Source: an uncultured Eubacteriales bacterium
Lineage (GTDB): Bacteria > Bacillota > Clostridia > Lachnospirales > Lachnospiraceae
Length of the DNA stretch: 64,000 bases
Assembly (NCBI GenBank): GCA_900545225.1
Contig: UQXZ01000008.1
Location: 17,168 to 81,167 of the forward strand
Reading direction: 5' to 3'
Positions within the stretch are counted from its first letter, which is position 1. Each line of letters begins with the position of its first letter. The notes beneath the pieces were generated by a model. It made no database searches, had not been told where the DNA came from, and saw nothing but the letters and a program-made list of their open reading frames with translations. A program made the translations under genes and the position numbers. This document shows positions 9,216 through 18,323 of this stretch, piece by piece.

Positions 9216-10610
9216 TTAATTTATACTTGCGAGGAATGATTTGTAGCATCTGTATGCTTCATATACGTCAACCTTACTGATAATTTCTTCAGGTGCGTGC
9301 ATGTTTAATACAGGAACACCACAGTCAATAACCTTCATTCCATAGTTAGCCATGATGTAAGCAATTGTACCGCCGCCACCGATGTCAACCTTACCAAGCT
9401 CTGCAAGCTGGTATGAGATTTCCTCAGCATCGAGAACTTCTCTTAACTCTGCGATAAATTCAGCAGGTGCTTCACTGGAACCGCTCTTTCCTCTTGCGCC
9501 TGTGAACTTGTTAAATACAACACCCTTACCAACAAATGCTGTGTTCTTCTTCTCGAAGAAGCCCGGGTAGTTAGGATCAAATGAGCTTGATACGTCACTT
9601 GAAAGCATCTTTGAGTTAGCAAGTGTTCTTCTTAACTTTAATTCTGAGTAGTCACCCATAGCGTTAAGTACTTCTGCAACTGTGTTCTCAAAGAACTTTG
9701 ATTCCATACCTGTTGCACCCATACTTCCGATTTCTTCCTTATCAACGAGGATACATACACCTGTCTTCTTAAGGTTATCTGATTCAACCTGAGCGATTAA
9801 TGAAGGATATGCACAAACTCTGTCGTCATGTCCGTATCCGATAATCATACTTGAGTCAAAGCCAAGATCCTTAGCATCACCTGCAGGAACAATCTCAAGT
9901 TCAGCTGACTGGAAATCTTCCTCTTCAAATCCGTACTTCTCAGAAAGGATATGTAAAATGTTCTTCTTTACAAGATCTGTCTTTTCTTCGTCACCCTCGA
10001 TTTCAAGAGGAATATTTCCTACGAGAAGATCCATAGCTTCAGCATCAATAACCTTCGCAGCTGTCTTGCTCATCTGATCTGCAGCAAGGTGAATAAGAAG
10101 GTCTGTAATACAGAATACAGGTTCGTCTGCCTTGTCACCAATGCTGATTTCGATGTTCTTTCCCCCCTTTAAAGCAACCATGCCGTGGAGAGACATTGAT
10201 CTTGCTACCCACTGGTACTTCTTAATTCCACCATAGTAATGTGTATCAAGGAGAGCTAAGTCTGAATCCTCATAAAGTGGGTTCTGCTTAACGTCAACTC
10301 TTGGAGAGTCAATATGAGCACCTAAAATGTTCATACCATATTCCATTGGCTCTGTACCAATGTTGAAAAGTACACATGCTCTGTCAAGGTTGATAGCGTA
10401 AACCTTATCTCCAGCCTTAAGAGTTTCACCTGACTTGATTACATCGTTAAGATCTCTATAACCGTGAGCCTTAGCAATTTCGATTGCTGTTCTTGTACAT
10501 TCTCTCTCTGTCTTGTTCTCTGAGATGAACTGTCTGTATTTCTCAGCAAAGTCAAATACTTCCTTTTTTGCTGCCTTATCATATTTATACCATGCACTCT
10601 TCTTTTCCAT
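9216..10610 (-). CDS. apeB: M18 family aminopeptidase (aspartyl aminopeptidase type)
   Basis: A 464-residue cytosolic zinc aminopeptidase. Metal-binding and catalytic signatures of family M18 are all visible: GAHIDSPRVDVKQNPLYE (first His/Asp), GYGHDDRVCAYPS (bridging Asp), DKEEIGSMGATGMES (catalytic Glu pair), and the final His in NMHAPEEIISKVD. The length is normal. It probably trims acidic N-terminal residues from peptides. A clear AGGAGGTGC lies before the ATG. It is followed by a weak terminator and then prmA. Confidence 0.94.
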   Translation of the reverse strand: MEKKSAWYKYDKAAKKEVFDFAEKYRQFISENKTERECTRTAIEIAKAHGYRDLNDVIKSGETLKAGDKVYAINLDRACVLFNIGTEPMEYGMNILGAHIDSPRVDVKQNPLYEDSDLALLDTHYYGGIKKYQWVARSMSLHGMVALKGGKNIEISIGDKADEPVFCITDLLIHLAADQMSKTAAKVIDAEAMDLLVGNIPLEIEGDEEKTDLVKKNILHILSEKYGFEEEDFQSAELEIVPAGDAKDLGFDSSMIIGYGHDDRVCAYPSLIAQVESDNLKKTGVCILVDKEEIGSMGATGMESKFFENTVAEVLNAMGDYSELKLRRTLANSKMLSSDVSSSFDPNYPGFFEKKNTAFVGKGVVFNKFTGARGKSGSSEAPAEFIAELREVLDAEEISYQLAELGKVDIGGGGTIAYIMANYGMKVIDCGVPVLNMHAPEEIISKVDVYEAYRCYKSFLASIN

Positions 10611-10826
10611 AATGCACCTCCTGAAATATATCGCTTACCTTAAAAACAAATGCTTCGGGTATATAAGTCCATTTTAATCTATAATTCTAATACTATTAAT
10701 TAGCATATGCAATTTTAAAATGTGTTACATTTAACATTTTGGTGAATTTGTCTACTGTTTGGCAGATTTTCATCAGCTTGTTAAAAATATTGATGTTCTG
10801 TCTGGCATGAGACATATGCTTTCGCA

Positions 10827-11438
10827 TTACAGACTTATATCATCACCAAATGTTAACTGCCCATCTTCTTCCACATTGTCATTTTCAATGTTCTCATTTA
10901 ATCTTTCGATTAATTCATCGGAAATATTTGGCAATTCTGTCAGATTACTTATTCCAAATGTTAATAGGAATTTATCCGTTGTACCGAAAATGATTGGATG
11001 TCCGGGAGTATCAAGTCTGCCCTTTTCTTCTATTAGCTCATAGTCAATAAGTCTGTTGAGGTTATTTCCACAACCTACGCCTCTGATCTCTTCTATTTCA
11101 GATCTTGTTACAGGCTGCTTATATGCAATAACAGAAAGGATTTCCAGTACCGCATCTGTAAATTTAAATTTATCTGGAGTGTTGATAATCTTAGCAATGG
11201 AATTCGAATATTCAGCCTTTGTAGTAAGTAAATATGTATCGTTGATACATTTTATTACCAGACCACGGCTGTCATTTTCATATTCATCCATAAGCTCGGA
11301 TAAAACTTTCTTAACTTCCTTTACATCAGTTTCAAGGGCGATGTTGAGCTCATTCAGAGTCACCGCTCTTCCCAATGCAAACAGAACTGCCTCAGCACGT
11401 CCCTTTAAAATGTCTCTGTTTGATAAATCAGCTTCCAA
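10827..11438 (-). CDS. scpB: Segregation and condensation protein B
   Basis: A 203-residue kleisin-associated protein with two winged-helix domains (RAEAVLFALGRAVTLNEL; then LEILSVIAYKQPVTRSEIEE, the family hallmark). ScpB dimers bind ScpA and support SMC in chromosome condensation. The start codon appears to be TTG at 11438 preceded by GAGGGGAATACA. Its C-terminal tail is acidic. scpA is upstream in the same direction, separated by a spacer holding two hairpins; smc itself is about 33 kb away in this window. Confidence 0.94.
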   Translation of the reverse strand: MEADLSNRDILKGRAEAVLFALGRAVTLNELNIALETDVKEVKKVLSELMDEYENDSRGLVIKCINDTYLLTTKAEYSNSIAKIINTPDKFKFTDAVLEILSVIAYKQPVTRSEIEEIRGVGCGNNLNRLIDYELIEEKGRLDTPGHPIIFGTTDKFLLTFGISNLTELPNISDELIERLNENIENDNVEEDGQLTFGDDISL

Positions 11439-11487
11439 TGTATTCCCCTCAATTGGTTTTATTATCTAAAAAGATTCTAATAGCACC

Positions 11488-11521
11488 GAAAATGATTTTA
11501 AATTTAATTTAAATCATTTTC
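11488..11521. repeat. A/T-rich inverted repeat between scpA and scpB
   Basis: The arms GAAAATGATTT (11488-11498) and AAATCATTTTC (11511-11521) pair perfectly around a 12-base A/T centre. On the minus strand there is no long T tract after it, so it is not an obvious terminator. Confidence 0.65.
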
Positions 11522-11523
11522 AA

Positions 11524-11564
11524 AGCAAAATTGAAATTTATTTTGAATAAATTTCAATTTTGCT
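11524..11564. repeat. Perfect 19-bp inverted repeat at the scpA stop codon
   Basis: Arms 11524-11542 and 11546-11564 are exact reverse complements with a 3-base centre. The last arm base is the first base of the scpA stop triplet on the plus strand. It could stabilise the scpA mRNA 3' end or attenuate scpB. Confidence 0.8.
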
Positions 11565-12352
11565 TAGTTCTCAAATTCCGTTATTGCTCCGAAGTCATCA
11601 GGAGTTTTACTTACCGTAATGTCTATCTCACCAAACTGCTCACTCTGCTTTACTTCAACGGCACCTGTTTTCATCATTTCCAACAAGATAAGAAATGTTA
11701 CAATCTCTGCCGTCTTTGATGGCTTTTCAGGTAGCAGTTCTTTAAAGTTTAATCTGTTGTTAACCGACATGAGTTTCTTAATTTCTTCCAGTCGCTCAGC
11801 AATATTAACAGGCTCGGATATTATCTTTCCACTGAACTGACTTCGTACCCTGTCTTTTTTATAGAAATTTCTTTTTATGATATCTACGTAACTGTCATAT
11901 AGCGTGTAATTGTTAAGGTTATTTCTCCTTGCAATTTCAACTACATCTGCCTTCTCTTTATAGACAGAAATATTTTCCGGTATGGAAGCATCTCTGTAGA
12001 AATGCATATCACCATCGTCATACTTTGCCAGTAACTCTTTAGACAATAGCTTAAACTTCTTATATTCAATAAGTTTTCTTCTAAGCTCTTCTTCAGATTC
12101 GTCCTCTTCCTCCAGCTTTTCTTCTTTTGGAAGAAGGAGTTTTGACTTTATCTTTAGAAGAGTTGAAGCCATAACAAGAAACTCGCTGGCGATATCCATA
12201 TTGAAGTCAGCCATTTCCTTCACATAATCTAAATACTGATCGGTAATGGCTGATATCGGGATATCGTAAATATTCAATTTGCTTTTTTCTATGAGATGAA
12301 GCAAAAGATCCAAAGGGCCTTCGAACACTTCAAGTTTTACATTTATTGACAT
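11564..12352 (-). CDS. scpA: Segregation and condensation protein A (kleisin)
   Basis: 262 residues. The N-terminal helical domain (VKLEVFEGPLDLLLHLIEKS) binds the SMC neck; a central acidic, charged region (about 85-105) and a C-terminal winged helix (TFLILLEMMKTGAVEV) follow, the normal kleisin layout. With ScpB and SMC it forms the bacterial condensin. The start is the only sensible ATG, in a very A/T-rich spacer shared with the divergent 6S RNA gene. Confidence 0.95.
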   Translation of the reverse strand: MSINVKLEVFEGPLDLLLHLIEKSKLNIYDIPISAITDQYLDYVKEMADFNMDIASEFLVMASTLLKIKSKLLLPKEEKLEEEDESEEELRRKLIEYKKFKLLSKELLAKYDDGDMHFYRDASIPENISVYKEKADVVEIARRNNLNNYTLYDSYVDIIKRNFYKKDRVRSQFSGKIISEPVNIAERLEEIKKLMSVNNRLNFKELLPEKPSKTAEIVTFLILLEMMKTGAVEVKQSEQFGEIDITVSKTPDDFGAITEFEN

Positions 12353-12442
12353 ATTTTTATTTAACTTTTTATTTTACAAATTCTTATATTTTAAATATTA
12401 AAATTTAAAATTTTAATATTCCAACTTTTTGTATTTCAACAT

Positions 12443-12470
12443 TTTACAATTAAATAAAGTGTTGTATAAT
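12443..12470 (+). promoter_or_regulatory. Sigma-A-type promoter of 6S RNA
   Basis: TTTACA at 12443-12448 and a perfect TATAAT at 12465-12470 are 16 bp apart. The predicted start, about 7 bp further on, coincides with the 5' end of the 6S RNA fold. Confidence 0.8.
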
Positions 12471-12476
12471 ACAAAT

Positions 12477-12658
12477 AAGTTCCTGGGGTGTTCGACAGTG
12501 TGCAATATTTGATCCGACACTTTTTAAACGGGATTCTTAATCGGTATGTTGATGTCAAGTCTCGCATTGACCTGATAGGCAGATATGTACCTGCGGAAAC
12601 CCACCTGGCTATTTCGCCGGGTCCTTCTTGCACATAACGGCACTTCGGGTCTTTTTTT
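12477..12658 (+). ncRNA. ssrS: 6S RNA
   Basis: A transcript of about 180 nt follows a strong promoter and ends in a T run after GCACTTCGGGT. The two ends pair fully (CCTGGGGTG with CACTTCGGG, using G-U pairs), giving the closing stem. The interior has the conserved GATCCGACACTTTTTAAACGG stretch and a large central bubble that mimics an open promoter. 6S RNA binds the housekeeping RNA polymerase holoenzyme in stationary phase. It runs convergent to the YihY-like gene and divergent from scpA. I identify it from recalled Clostridial 6S sequences and the fold. Confidence 0.85.
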
Positions 12659-12672
12659 ATTTATTTTTCATT

Positions 12673-13776
12673 TTAGTCAGTAGTTTTTTTATCGGCATTA
12701 TCGCTATTGATATCATCATTCTTTATATCATTAGTCCTGTATGTGCCTTCCACAAATGATTCTGTGTCATATGCACTGTTACTGCTGTTGTTATCGATTT
12801 TATGTTTTTTCTTTTTATTCTTTTTTGCTTCTTTACGCTGCTGCTTTTCTTTAAGCTTCTGCTCCTGTTTGTAAACTTTATCAACTTTTCTTGCCTGATA
12901 CCATTTTCTGATACCATCAAATATTGGCCATTCGTGTACAATCATCCACTTTGGAAGGACAATCCAGCCATGCTCAATATATGAGTTGAATTCAGCTCCG
13001 AAGAAAATGATCATAATACCAAAGTATAACCAGAAAAGTGCCATGATAAAGTTGGTCAGACTTCCATATACAAGGTTGATCTGAGTAGATCTGTTAACAA
13101 TCATATAATAGATATTGGTAAAGATAAGCCAGCCTATTGTTGCAACAATTGCGCCCGGTAATTCCTTAAAAAAGCTGCTGCTTCTGTTTGGAACGTGTCT
13201 GTACACAAGTGTAAATGCCACGATAAATCCAATAGGTAACACTACAGGCTTACAGAATTCTATTCCCTCAATGATGGCAGCCCAGTTAGGAGCAAAATCT
13301 GCTATGGAGTCCGCCATTGCCCCCCCATATACGAAGATTCCCATAACCACAACAAGGAAAAGAAGGAAGTACATTGTATATTTTGTGGAACGGAGACGTC
13401 TTTTTATCCATGGCACCTTTTTATCTACTCCATATATTCTGTCCATAAGCTGCATAATGGCCATGAACACACTTCCGGCGGAATAAATAGCCGTCAATGA
13501 GTAAATAGATGTAAAAATAACTTTTTGTCCCTGTGACTGTTCAACAAATATACCTGAAATTAAATGTGCCACATCTTCAGGAAATACATATTCCAATGCA
13601 GTATAAATAAAGTCTGACGCATTAATCGGGAAGAATCCTACAATTGTAACTATTAAAAGTACCATAGGTACTGCACATGTCAGAATATAAAAACATACTA
13701 CTGCAGAATAATACATGCAATTATCTTCCATGAATTTGCTGAACATGTTTTTTATTCTTGGACCATATTTCGACAT
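12673..13776 (-). CDS. YihY/BrkB family inner-membrane protein
   Basis: 367 residues with about six membrane helices: the family start (FMEDNCMYYSAVVCFYILTC), an extracytoplasmic loop carrying FPEDVAHLI, then helices near 140-160, 180-195, 215-235 and 250-270 including LVYGSLTNFIMALFWLYFG. The C-terminal 100 residues are a cytoplasmic, very basic then polar tail (KQEQKLKEKQQRKEAKKNKK). Despite old annotations, the family is not RNase BN; its molecular role is unsettled. Next upstream on the strand is the sigma-like gene, 32 bp away. Confidence 0.9.
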   Translation of the reverse strand: MSKYGPRIKNMFSKFMEDNCMYYSAVVCFYILTCAVPMVLLIVTIVGFFPINASDFIYTALEYVFPEDVAHLISGIFVEQSQGQKVIFTSIYSLTAIYSAGSVFMAIMQLMDRIYGVDKKVPWIKRRLRSTKYTMYFLLFLVVVMGIFVYGGAMADSIADFAPNWAAIIEGIEFCKPVVLPIGFIVAFTLVYRHVPNRSSSFFKELPGAIVATIGWLIFTNIYYMIVNRSTQINLVYGSLTNFIMALFWLYFGIMIIFFGAEFNSYIEHGWIVLPKWMIVHEWPIFDGIRKWYQARKVDKVYKQEQKLKEKQQRKEAKKNKKKKHKIDNNSSNSAYDTESFVEGTYRTNDIKNDDINSDNADKKTTD

Positions 13777-13808
13777 TTTAAATACCTCAATATGACAATA
13801 ATGACTTT

Positions 13809-14633
13809 TTATTTGTCATTTTTTTCGTAATTTATTCCGTCAATTTTATATCCGGAATTTTTAACAGTATCCAATATATCATCAACTGACATATTTAAAT
13901 ACTTGGCAAGATCTTCAGGAGTAGGTTCTAATGCGTACTCTTCTTTGTACTGGGCTACTCCGTCATTTACATAATTAACCTGCTCTAATATTTTACCGGC
14001 TGCCTTCTTAGTTGATTCATCTTCAAATGAAAGCGCCTGAAGAGCATCCTTTACAAGATCTCTTGTTTCTAAAACTATCTCATCTGCAATTTTTAATATT
14101 TCATTTGTACCATATTCTGAAATATTCTTCTCTCTTGTCTCATTTACAAATTCTCTGCCAAGAATATATGAGGCAACAGTTAAATTACATTCCTGAACAT
14201 AGTCCATAAGATATTCGCTGTCGGAGAAATCACTTACCATGTCAATGATATTACCGAGAACATAGTCAAATAATTCCTTTGTTGCTTCTTCATCCTTATC
14301 AAGGATTGACTGCATAAGGGCATCGCTCATGTCCTCTCTTTTAATATTACTGATTCTTTTAATTTCATTTATGTAATTGTAGATTTCATCATCCTCTTCA
14401 GAAGTGAAACCTTTAGAATCATTTTCATCTACATAAATATTAAATTCAGGTGTATATCCTTCAATGACTACACCCTTGGCAATAAGATAGTTATAAATAT
14501 TTTTAAGATTATCTTCAGTAGGAGTAAATTCTCCAAACACTTCCGCTATCTGCTCTTTAGTTAAAGTATTGTTGTTACCTGCCGATAACAGAAGACAATC
14601 ATCAATTATCTGTAAAAAATCATTTTCATTCAT
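13809..14633 (-). CDS. Sigma-70-like protein lacking regions 2 and 4 (hypothetical)
   Basis: About 274 residues, acidic and helical, with no signal or membrane span. The N-terminus (DFLQIIDDCLLLSAGNNNTL, then QIAEVFGEFTPT) resembles sigma region 1.1, and the C-terminus (EPTPEDLAKYLNMSVDDILD) resembles sigma region 3. The stretch between does not show the region 2 promoter-melting motifs, and there is no region 4 HTH. It may be a regulator that mimics part of a sigma factor; that is inference. The start at 14633 is preferred (AGGTGA five bases upstream) and overlaps the acetyltransferase stop by 8 bp, indicating translational coupling. Confidence 0.7.
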   Translation of the reverse strand: MNENDFLQIIDDCLLLSAGNNNTLTKEQIAEVFGEFTPTEDNLKNIYNYLIAKGVVIEGYTPEFNIYVDENDSKGFTSEEDDEIYNYINEIKRISNIKREDMSDALMQSILDKDEEATKELFDYVLGNIIDMVSDFSDSEYLMDYVQECNLTVASYILGREFVNETREKNISEYGTNEILKIADEIVLETRDLVKDALQALSFEDESTKKAAGKILEQVNYVNDGVAQYKEEYALEPTPEDLAKYLNMSVDDILDTVKNSGYKIDGINYEKNDK

Positions 14634-15063
14634 TATCATCACCTGATATCAGCTTAAAGAAACCACTTCCGTAATTCTCTGTAGGTCTCTTTGTAAAACC
14701 GTGTTTTTCATAAAACTGTTCTGCCATCGGGGTACTCATAAGCGCCAGCATCATTGTAACTCCGGGTCGTGTTATGCTCTTAACATAACTTTCCAACTGT
14801 TCCAATACGCCTTTTCCAATATTTCTATATCTGCATTCCGGATGAACCATTAAATCCTGAATATAGCATATAACAACACCATCCCCGACAAGTCTTCCAA
14901 ATCCCACTGTTTTACTTTCTTCATCAAATGCAGTTACAGTGCAGATAGAATTCTTCATAATCTCATCTGCTATTTCTCTTGTAACAGGAGTCTTGTTAAC
15001 ATGATTTCTCAATTCAAGATAATCATCCAAATTTATAGAATTATACTTATAGCTTATGCTCAT
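14626..15063 (-). CDS. GNAT family N-acetyltransferase
   Basis: About 145 residues. Motif A of the GNAT fold is seen as YIQDLMVHPECRYRNIGKGV (V-x-x-x-x-R-x-x-G/I-G acetyl-CoA loop), and motif B as FYEKHGFTKRPTENYGSGFF. It transfers acetyl from acetyl-CoA to an unknown amine. The start is set at 15063 (MSISYKYNS) because the longer frame begins inside the glmS terminator. Coupled to the sigma-like gene downstream. Confidence 0.85.
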   Translation of the reverse strand: MSISYKYNSINLDDYLELRNHVNKTPVTREIADEIMKNSICTVTAFDEESKTVGFGRLVGDGVVICYIQDLMVHPECRYRNIGKGVLEQLESYVKSITRPGVTMMLALMSTPMAEQFYEKHGFTKRPTENYGSGFFKLISGDDNE

Positions 15064-15083
15064 TAATTTATCTGCCCCTACAG

Positions 15084-15119
15084 AAAAGGGGATATATTGT
15101 ATCAATATCTCCCCTTTTA
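15084..15119 (-). terminator. Terminator after glmS
   Basis: AAAAGGGGATAT pairs with ATATCTCCCCTTTT; on the minus strand the stem ends in TTTT. It lies between glmS and the acetyltransferase gene. Confidence 0.7.
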
Positions 15120-15139
15120 AAAACACTTTATATTCCTAA

Positions 15140-16981
15140 TTATTCTACCGTAACAACCTTAGCTAAGTTACGTGGTTTATCTACATCAAATCCCTTATCA
15201 CTTGAAACGAAATAAGCGAGAATCTGAAGTGCGACAGAAGCCGGGAATGTCATGAAATCATCATCCGCATTAGGTAATGGAATAACGTTAAATTCATCCT
15301 TAAGTACAGGAACAAAGCTTTCCTTTGCGAAAATCATAATTCCTGCGCCTCTTGACTTAACTTCTCTGATGTTTGAAAGCTCCTTAAGAAGAAGCTTTTC
15401 CTGAGTCATTACTGCAACAACAGGTGTCTTATCAGTAATAAGCGCGATTGGACCGTGCTTAAGCTCACCTGCAGCGTAACTCTCAGAGTGAATATATGAT
15501 ACTTCCTTAAGCTTAAGTGAACCCTCTCTGAGGATAGAGTAATCAAGGCCTCTGCCGATCATAAAGAGATCATCCGCATCAAGAATAATTCTTGCTGCCT
15601 TGTGGATGTCCACCTTGTTGTCTAAAACAGCTGAAATAAGCTCAGGAACCTTCATAAGGTTGTTAAGAAAATACTTAACTTCTGATTCTGACCATATATT
15701 CTTAACTGCTGCAATCTTTGCAACTAATAAATAAAGTACTGCAAGCTGAGTTGTGTATGCCTTTGTTGAAGCAACGGCAATCTCAGGACCTGCATTTGTA
15801 TATAATACGTAATCTGACTCGTACGCAATTGCTGAACCCTGTACATTAATGATGCTGAGTGACACAGCTCCATTTGCCTTAGCATATTTTAAGGCTTCAA
15901 GAGTATCAATTGTTTCACCAGACTGTGAAATGGCAACAATAAGAGTACCTTCAGTAATTATTGGATTTGAATAAATAAATTCAGATGCCATCCATACATC
16001 AACAGGCATTCTGAGCTTATTTATTGCAAGTGACTGGAATACCAGTCCCGCATGCATTGCTGTTCCACATGCTACGATGCATATTCTGTCAAACTTATTG
16101 AAGAACTCATCATCAATACCGTCACCTGAGAAGTCAGGCATTCCGTCAACAATTCTGTTCTTAATGCAGTTTTCGATAACATCAGGCTGCTCCATAATTT
16201 CCTTTTCCATGTAGAAAGGATAGCCGCCCTTATCAGATGCATTTTTACCCCAGTCCATAGTGAGATAGTCAGGAGTTACTTCATTTCCTTCCTTATCCTC
16301 AATATGAAGAGTGTCCTTTGTAAGCACTAATAAGGAATACTCAGGTAAAACAAAGTATTTATTAGTATATGAACAAAGCGCACTAACGTCAGATGCGAGC
16401 ATACAGCCCCAATCAAACTGTGTAGCAACGATAGGTGATACATTTCTGATTGAATAAATCTTACCAGGTTTGTCCTTAAACATTATTACAAAGGCAAATG
16501 TTCCCTTAAGCTTTTCTACAGTCTTGTAGATTGCCGCCTTAGGATTATTTTCCACCTGATAATATAAGTTAAGAAGAGCCGCAACTACTTCTGTATCAGT
16601 CTGTGACTTTAATCCCTCATTAAGATGAAATTCTTCGATAAGCTCTTTGTAATTCTCAACAATACCGTTGTGAACAAGCACAACGTCCCCTACCATGTGA
16701 GGATGAGCATTATTATCAGAAACATTTCCGTGTGTAGCCCATCTTGTATGACCAATACCGCAGATAGAGTCAAACATTGACTGATCTTCTGGTGTGTTCA
16801 TACCATTACACTTATCAATTAAATCACTTACTCTTCCCGCGCACTTTATAACGGACATTCTTTCATCATGAGATAATGCAATACCTGCACTATCGTACCC
16901 TCTATACTCAAGGAGAGCTAAAGAATCAAGGAGAATATCCTTGGCCTTTCTCTCACCTACGTATCCAATTATTCCACACAT
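15140..16981 (-). CDS. glmS: Glutamine-fructose-6-phosphate aminotransferase
   Basis: 613 residues. The N-terminal Ntn glutaminase domain starts MCGIIGYVG (Cys2 nucleophile; HTRWATHG loop), and two SIS domains bind fructose 6-phosphate (SQSGETIDTLEAL; AVASTKAYTTQLAVL). The C-terminus ends DKPRNLAKVVTVE as expected. It makes glucosamine 6-phosphate for peptidoglycan precursors. I looked for the glmS ribozyme in the 410-bp leader and did not find its core. The first gene of its transcript. Confidence 0.97.
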   Translation of the reverse strand: MCGIIGYVGERKAKDILLDSLALLEYRGYDSAGIALSHDERMSVIKCAGRVSDLIDKCNGMNTPEDQSMFDSICGIGHTRWATHGNVSDNNAHPHMVGDVVLVHNGIVENYKELIEEFHLNEGLKSQTDTEVVAALLNLYYQVENNPKAAIYKTVEKLKGTFAFVIMFKDKPGKIYSIRNVSPIVATQFDWGCMLASDVSALCSYTNKYFVLPEYSLLVLTKDTLHIEDKEGNEVTPDYLTMDWGKNASDKGGYPFYMEKEIMEQPDVIENCIKNRIVDGMPDFSGDGIDDEFFNKFDRICIVACGTAMHAGLVFQSLAINKLRMPVDVWMASEFIYSNPIITEGTLIVAISQSGETIDTLEALKYAKANGAVSLSIINVQGSAIAYESDYVLYTNAGPEIAVASTKAYTTQLAVLYLLVAKIAAVKNIWSESEVKYFLNNLMKVPELISAVLDNKVDIHKAARIILDADDLFMIGRGLDYSILREGSLKLKEVSYIHSESYAAGELKHGPIALITDKTPVVAVMTQEKLLLKELSNIREVKSRGAGIMIFAKESFVPVLKDEFNVIPLPNADDDFMTFPASVALQILAYFVSSDKGFDVDKPRNLAKVVTVE

Positions 16982-17391
16982 ATACTCTCCACTAACACTG
17001 ATGTGTTATCTAAAACGGTTGTAAACATTTATTTTATAATAATTAAAATAACAGGAACTTGCATTCCTGTTAAAATTTTCACTTGTACAATAATATAAAA
17101 TTTTACGCATAAAATCAAATTGTAATGGCTTAATTTATATGTTTTTTTCCCTCAATTACATTGATTTGTTCATTATATTCTAAATACCGTGTATGTAACA
17201 TTAAAAATGCCATGATTTGTATATTATAAATGCTATATTTTTCATATTAGTAACTTCAAATTCTTCACCATTTTTCTGGTAATACAGACTTCGAATTTTA
17301 TTCTGTGTTCATCATATTACAAATGTTTGTTTGACTTTTATATCCCTATAAAATATATTAACTCTATTATTTTGAACGGAAGGAGATTTTT
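16982..17391. other. Divergent 410-bp spacer between glmS and the nuclease gene
   Basis: A/T-rich, with no ORF. The only clear structure is a hairpin at 17050-17071 (AACAGGAA/TTCCTGTT with a 6-base loop), which in the glmS leader is followed by TATTTTAATT and could be an attenuator. Promoters for both genes must lie here, but none stands out strongly. Confidence 0.5.
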
Positions 17392-18177
17392 ATGGCTACA
17401 AAGAAAAAGCGCAGATACCGCTCAAAGAAAAAACAAATGAAAAAAGGCCGTATTATTTCGATCCTTTTAAGCTTTGCAACCCTTATTGTTATTCTGCTTA
17501 TAAGTAACGGCGTTATAAAATTTAACTCCGGAACATATGTAGGAAGCTCATATACGGAAAATGCCAAACCTCTGTCATTTGCATCCGTAGATGATGTGTC
17601 TGCCGTTGATTATAACGGTGCTTCATATGCATATATTAATAACAACACTCCTACATTTACAGATAAGGACAAAAATAAAGAGAGCTTTGAAACATATGGC
17701 AGTCTTGATTCCTTAGGAAGATGTACATATGCATATGCAAATGTCTATACAGACCTTCTTCCTACAGGTGAACGTGAAAGTATCGCTTCCGTTAAGCCTA
17801 CAGGCTGGCACCAGAATAAATATGATTTCGTAGACCAGGGTTCTTTATATAACAGATGTCATTTAATTGCCTACTCTCTCACAGGCGAAAATGCAAATGA
17901 AAAGAACCTTGTAACTGGAACAAGATATATGAACACTGACGGTATGGGAAGCTTTGAAAAGCAGATTCTTGAAACTGTCCGTGAGAAGAAAATTCACGTG
18001 TTATACAGAGTTACTCCTGTTTTCAAGGGTAATAACCTGCTCTGTGACGGAGTACATATGGAAGCTTATTCCATTGAAGACAACGGTAAGTCAGTAAGTT
18101 TTAATGTATTTGCATATAATGTACAGCCTGGTGTAGCCATAGACTATGCAAGCGGTAATAATAAGGCGGCTGCATAA
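17392..18177 (+). CDS. Membrane-anchored DNA/RNA non-specific endonuclease (EndA-like)
   Basis: 261 residues. A very basic start (MATKKKRRYRSKKKQMKKGR) is followed by one hydrophobic helix (about 21-41), so the protein is an N-in, C-out membrane anchor or secreted. The nuclease domain holds the beta-beta-alpha-metal active site as NRCHLIAYSLTGENANEKNL, with the general-base His in RCHL and the Mg-binding Asn in ENL/NLVTGT. It resembles streptococcal EndA/Sda1 (DNA-entry or extracellular DNase). No competence genes are nearby. Strong RBS GGAAGGAGATTTTT. Confidence 0.88.
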   Translation: MATKKKRRYRSKKKQMKKGRIISILLSFATLIVILLISNGVIKFNSGTYVGSSYTENAKPLSFASVDDVSAVDYNGASYAYINNNTPTFTDKDKNKESFETYGSLDSLGRCTYAYANVYTDLLPTGERESIASVKPTGWHQNKYDFVDQGSLYNRCHLIAYSLTGENANEKNLVTGTRYMNTDGMGSFEKQILETVREKKIHVLYRVTPVFKGNNLLCDGVHMEAYSIEDNGKSVSFNVFAYNVQPGVAIDYASGNNKAAA

Positions 18178-18242
18178 TATTAATCAGCAATATAACATTA
18201 TTAACTGCCTGTTATTATAGTCTGTTGCGTGAAATTGCCAAT

Positions 18243-18275
18243 AAAAAAGTCCCAGGTATTCCTGGGACTTTTTTA
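18243..18275. terminator. Bidirectional terminator
   Basis: AAAAAAGTCCCAGG pairs with CCTGGGACTTTTTT around TATT. It ends the nuclease gene and the convergent glycosyltransferase gene. Confidence 0.9.
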
Positions 18276-18323
18276 TTGGCTTTATCTAATTCAAAGCAGG
18301 TATTCGAATAAATTATCAGAAAA

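Noticed and set aside
12436..12633. 65-residue minus-strand ORF
   Set aside because: Antisense to 6S RNA and its promoter, with no coding features.
16982..17391. glmS ribozyme in the glmS leader
   Set aside because: The conserved ribozyme core was looked for on the minus strand and not found.
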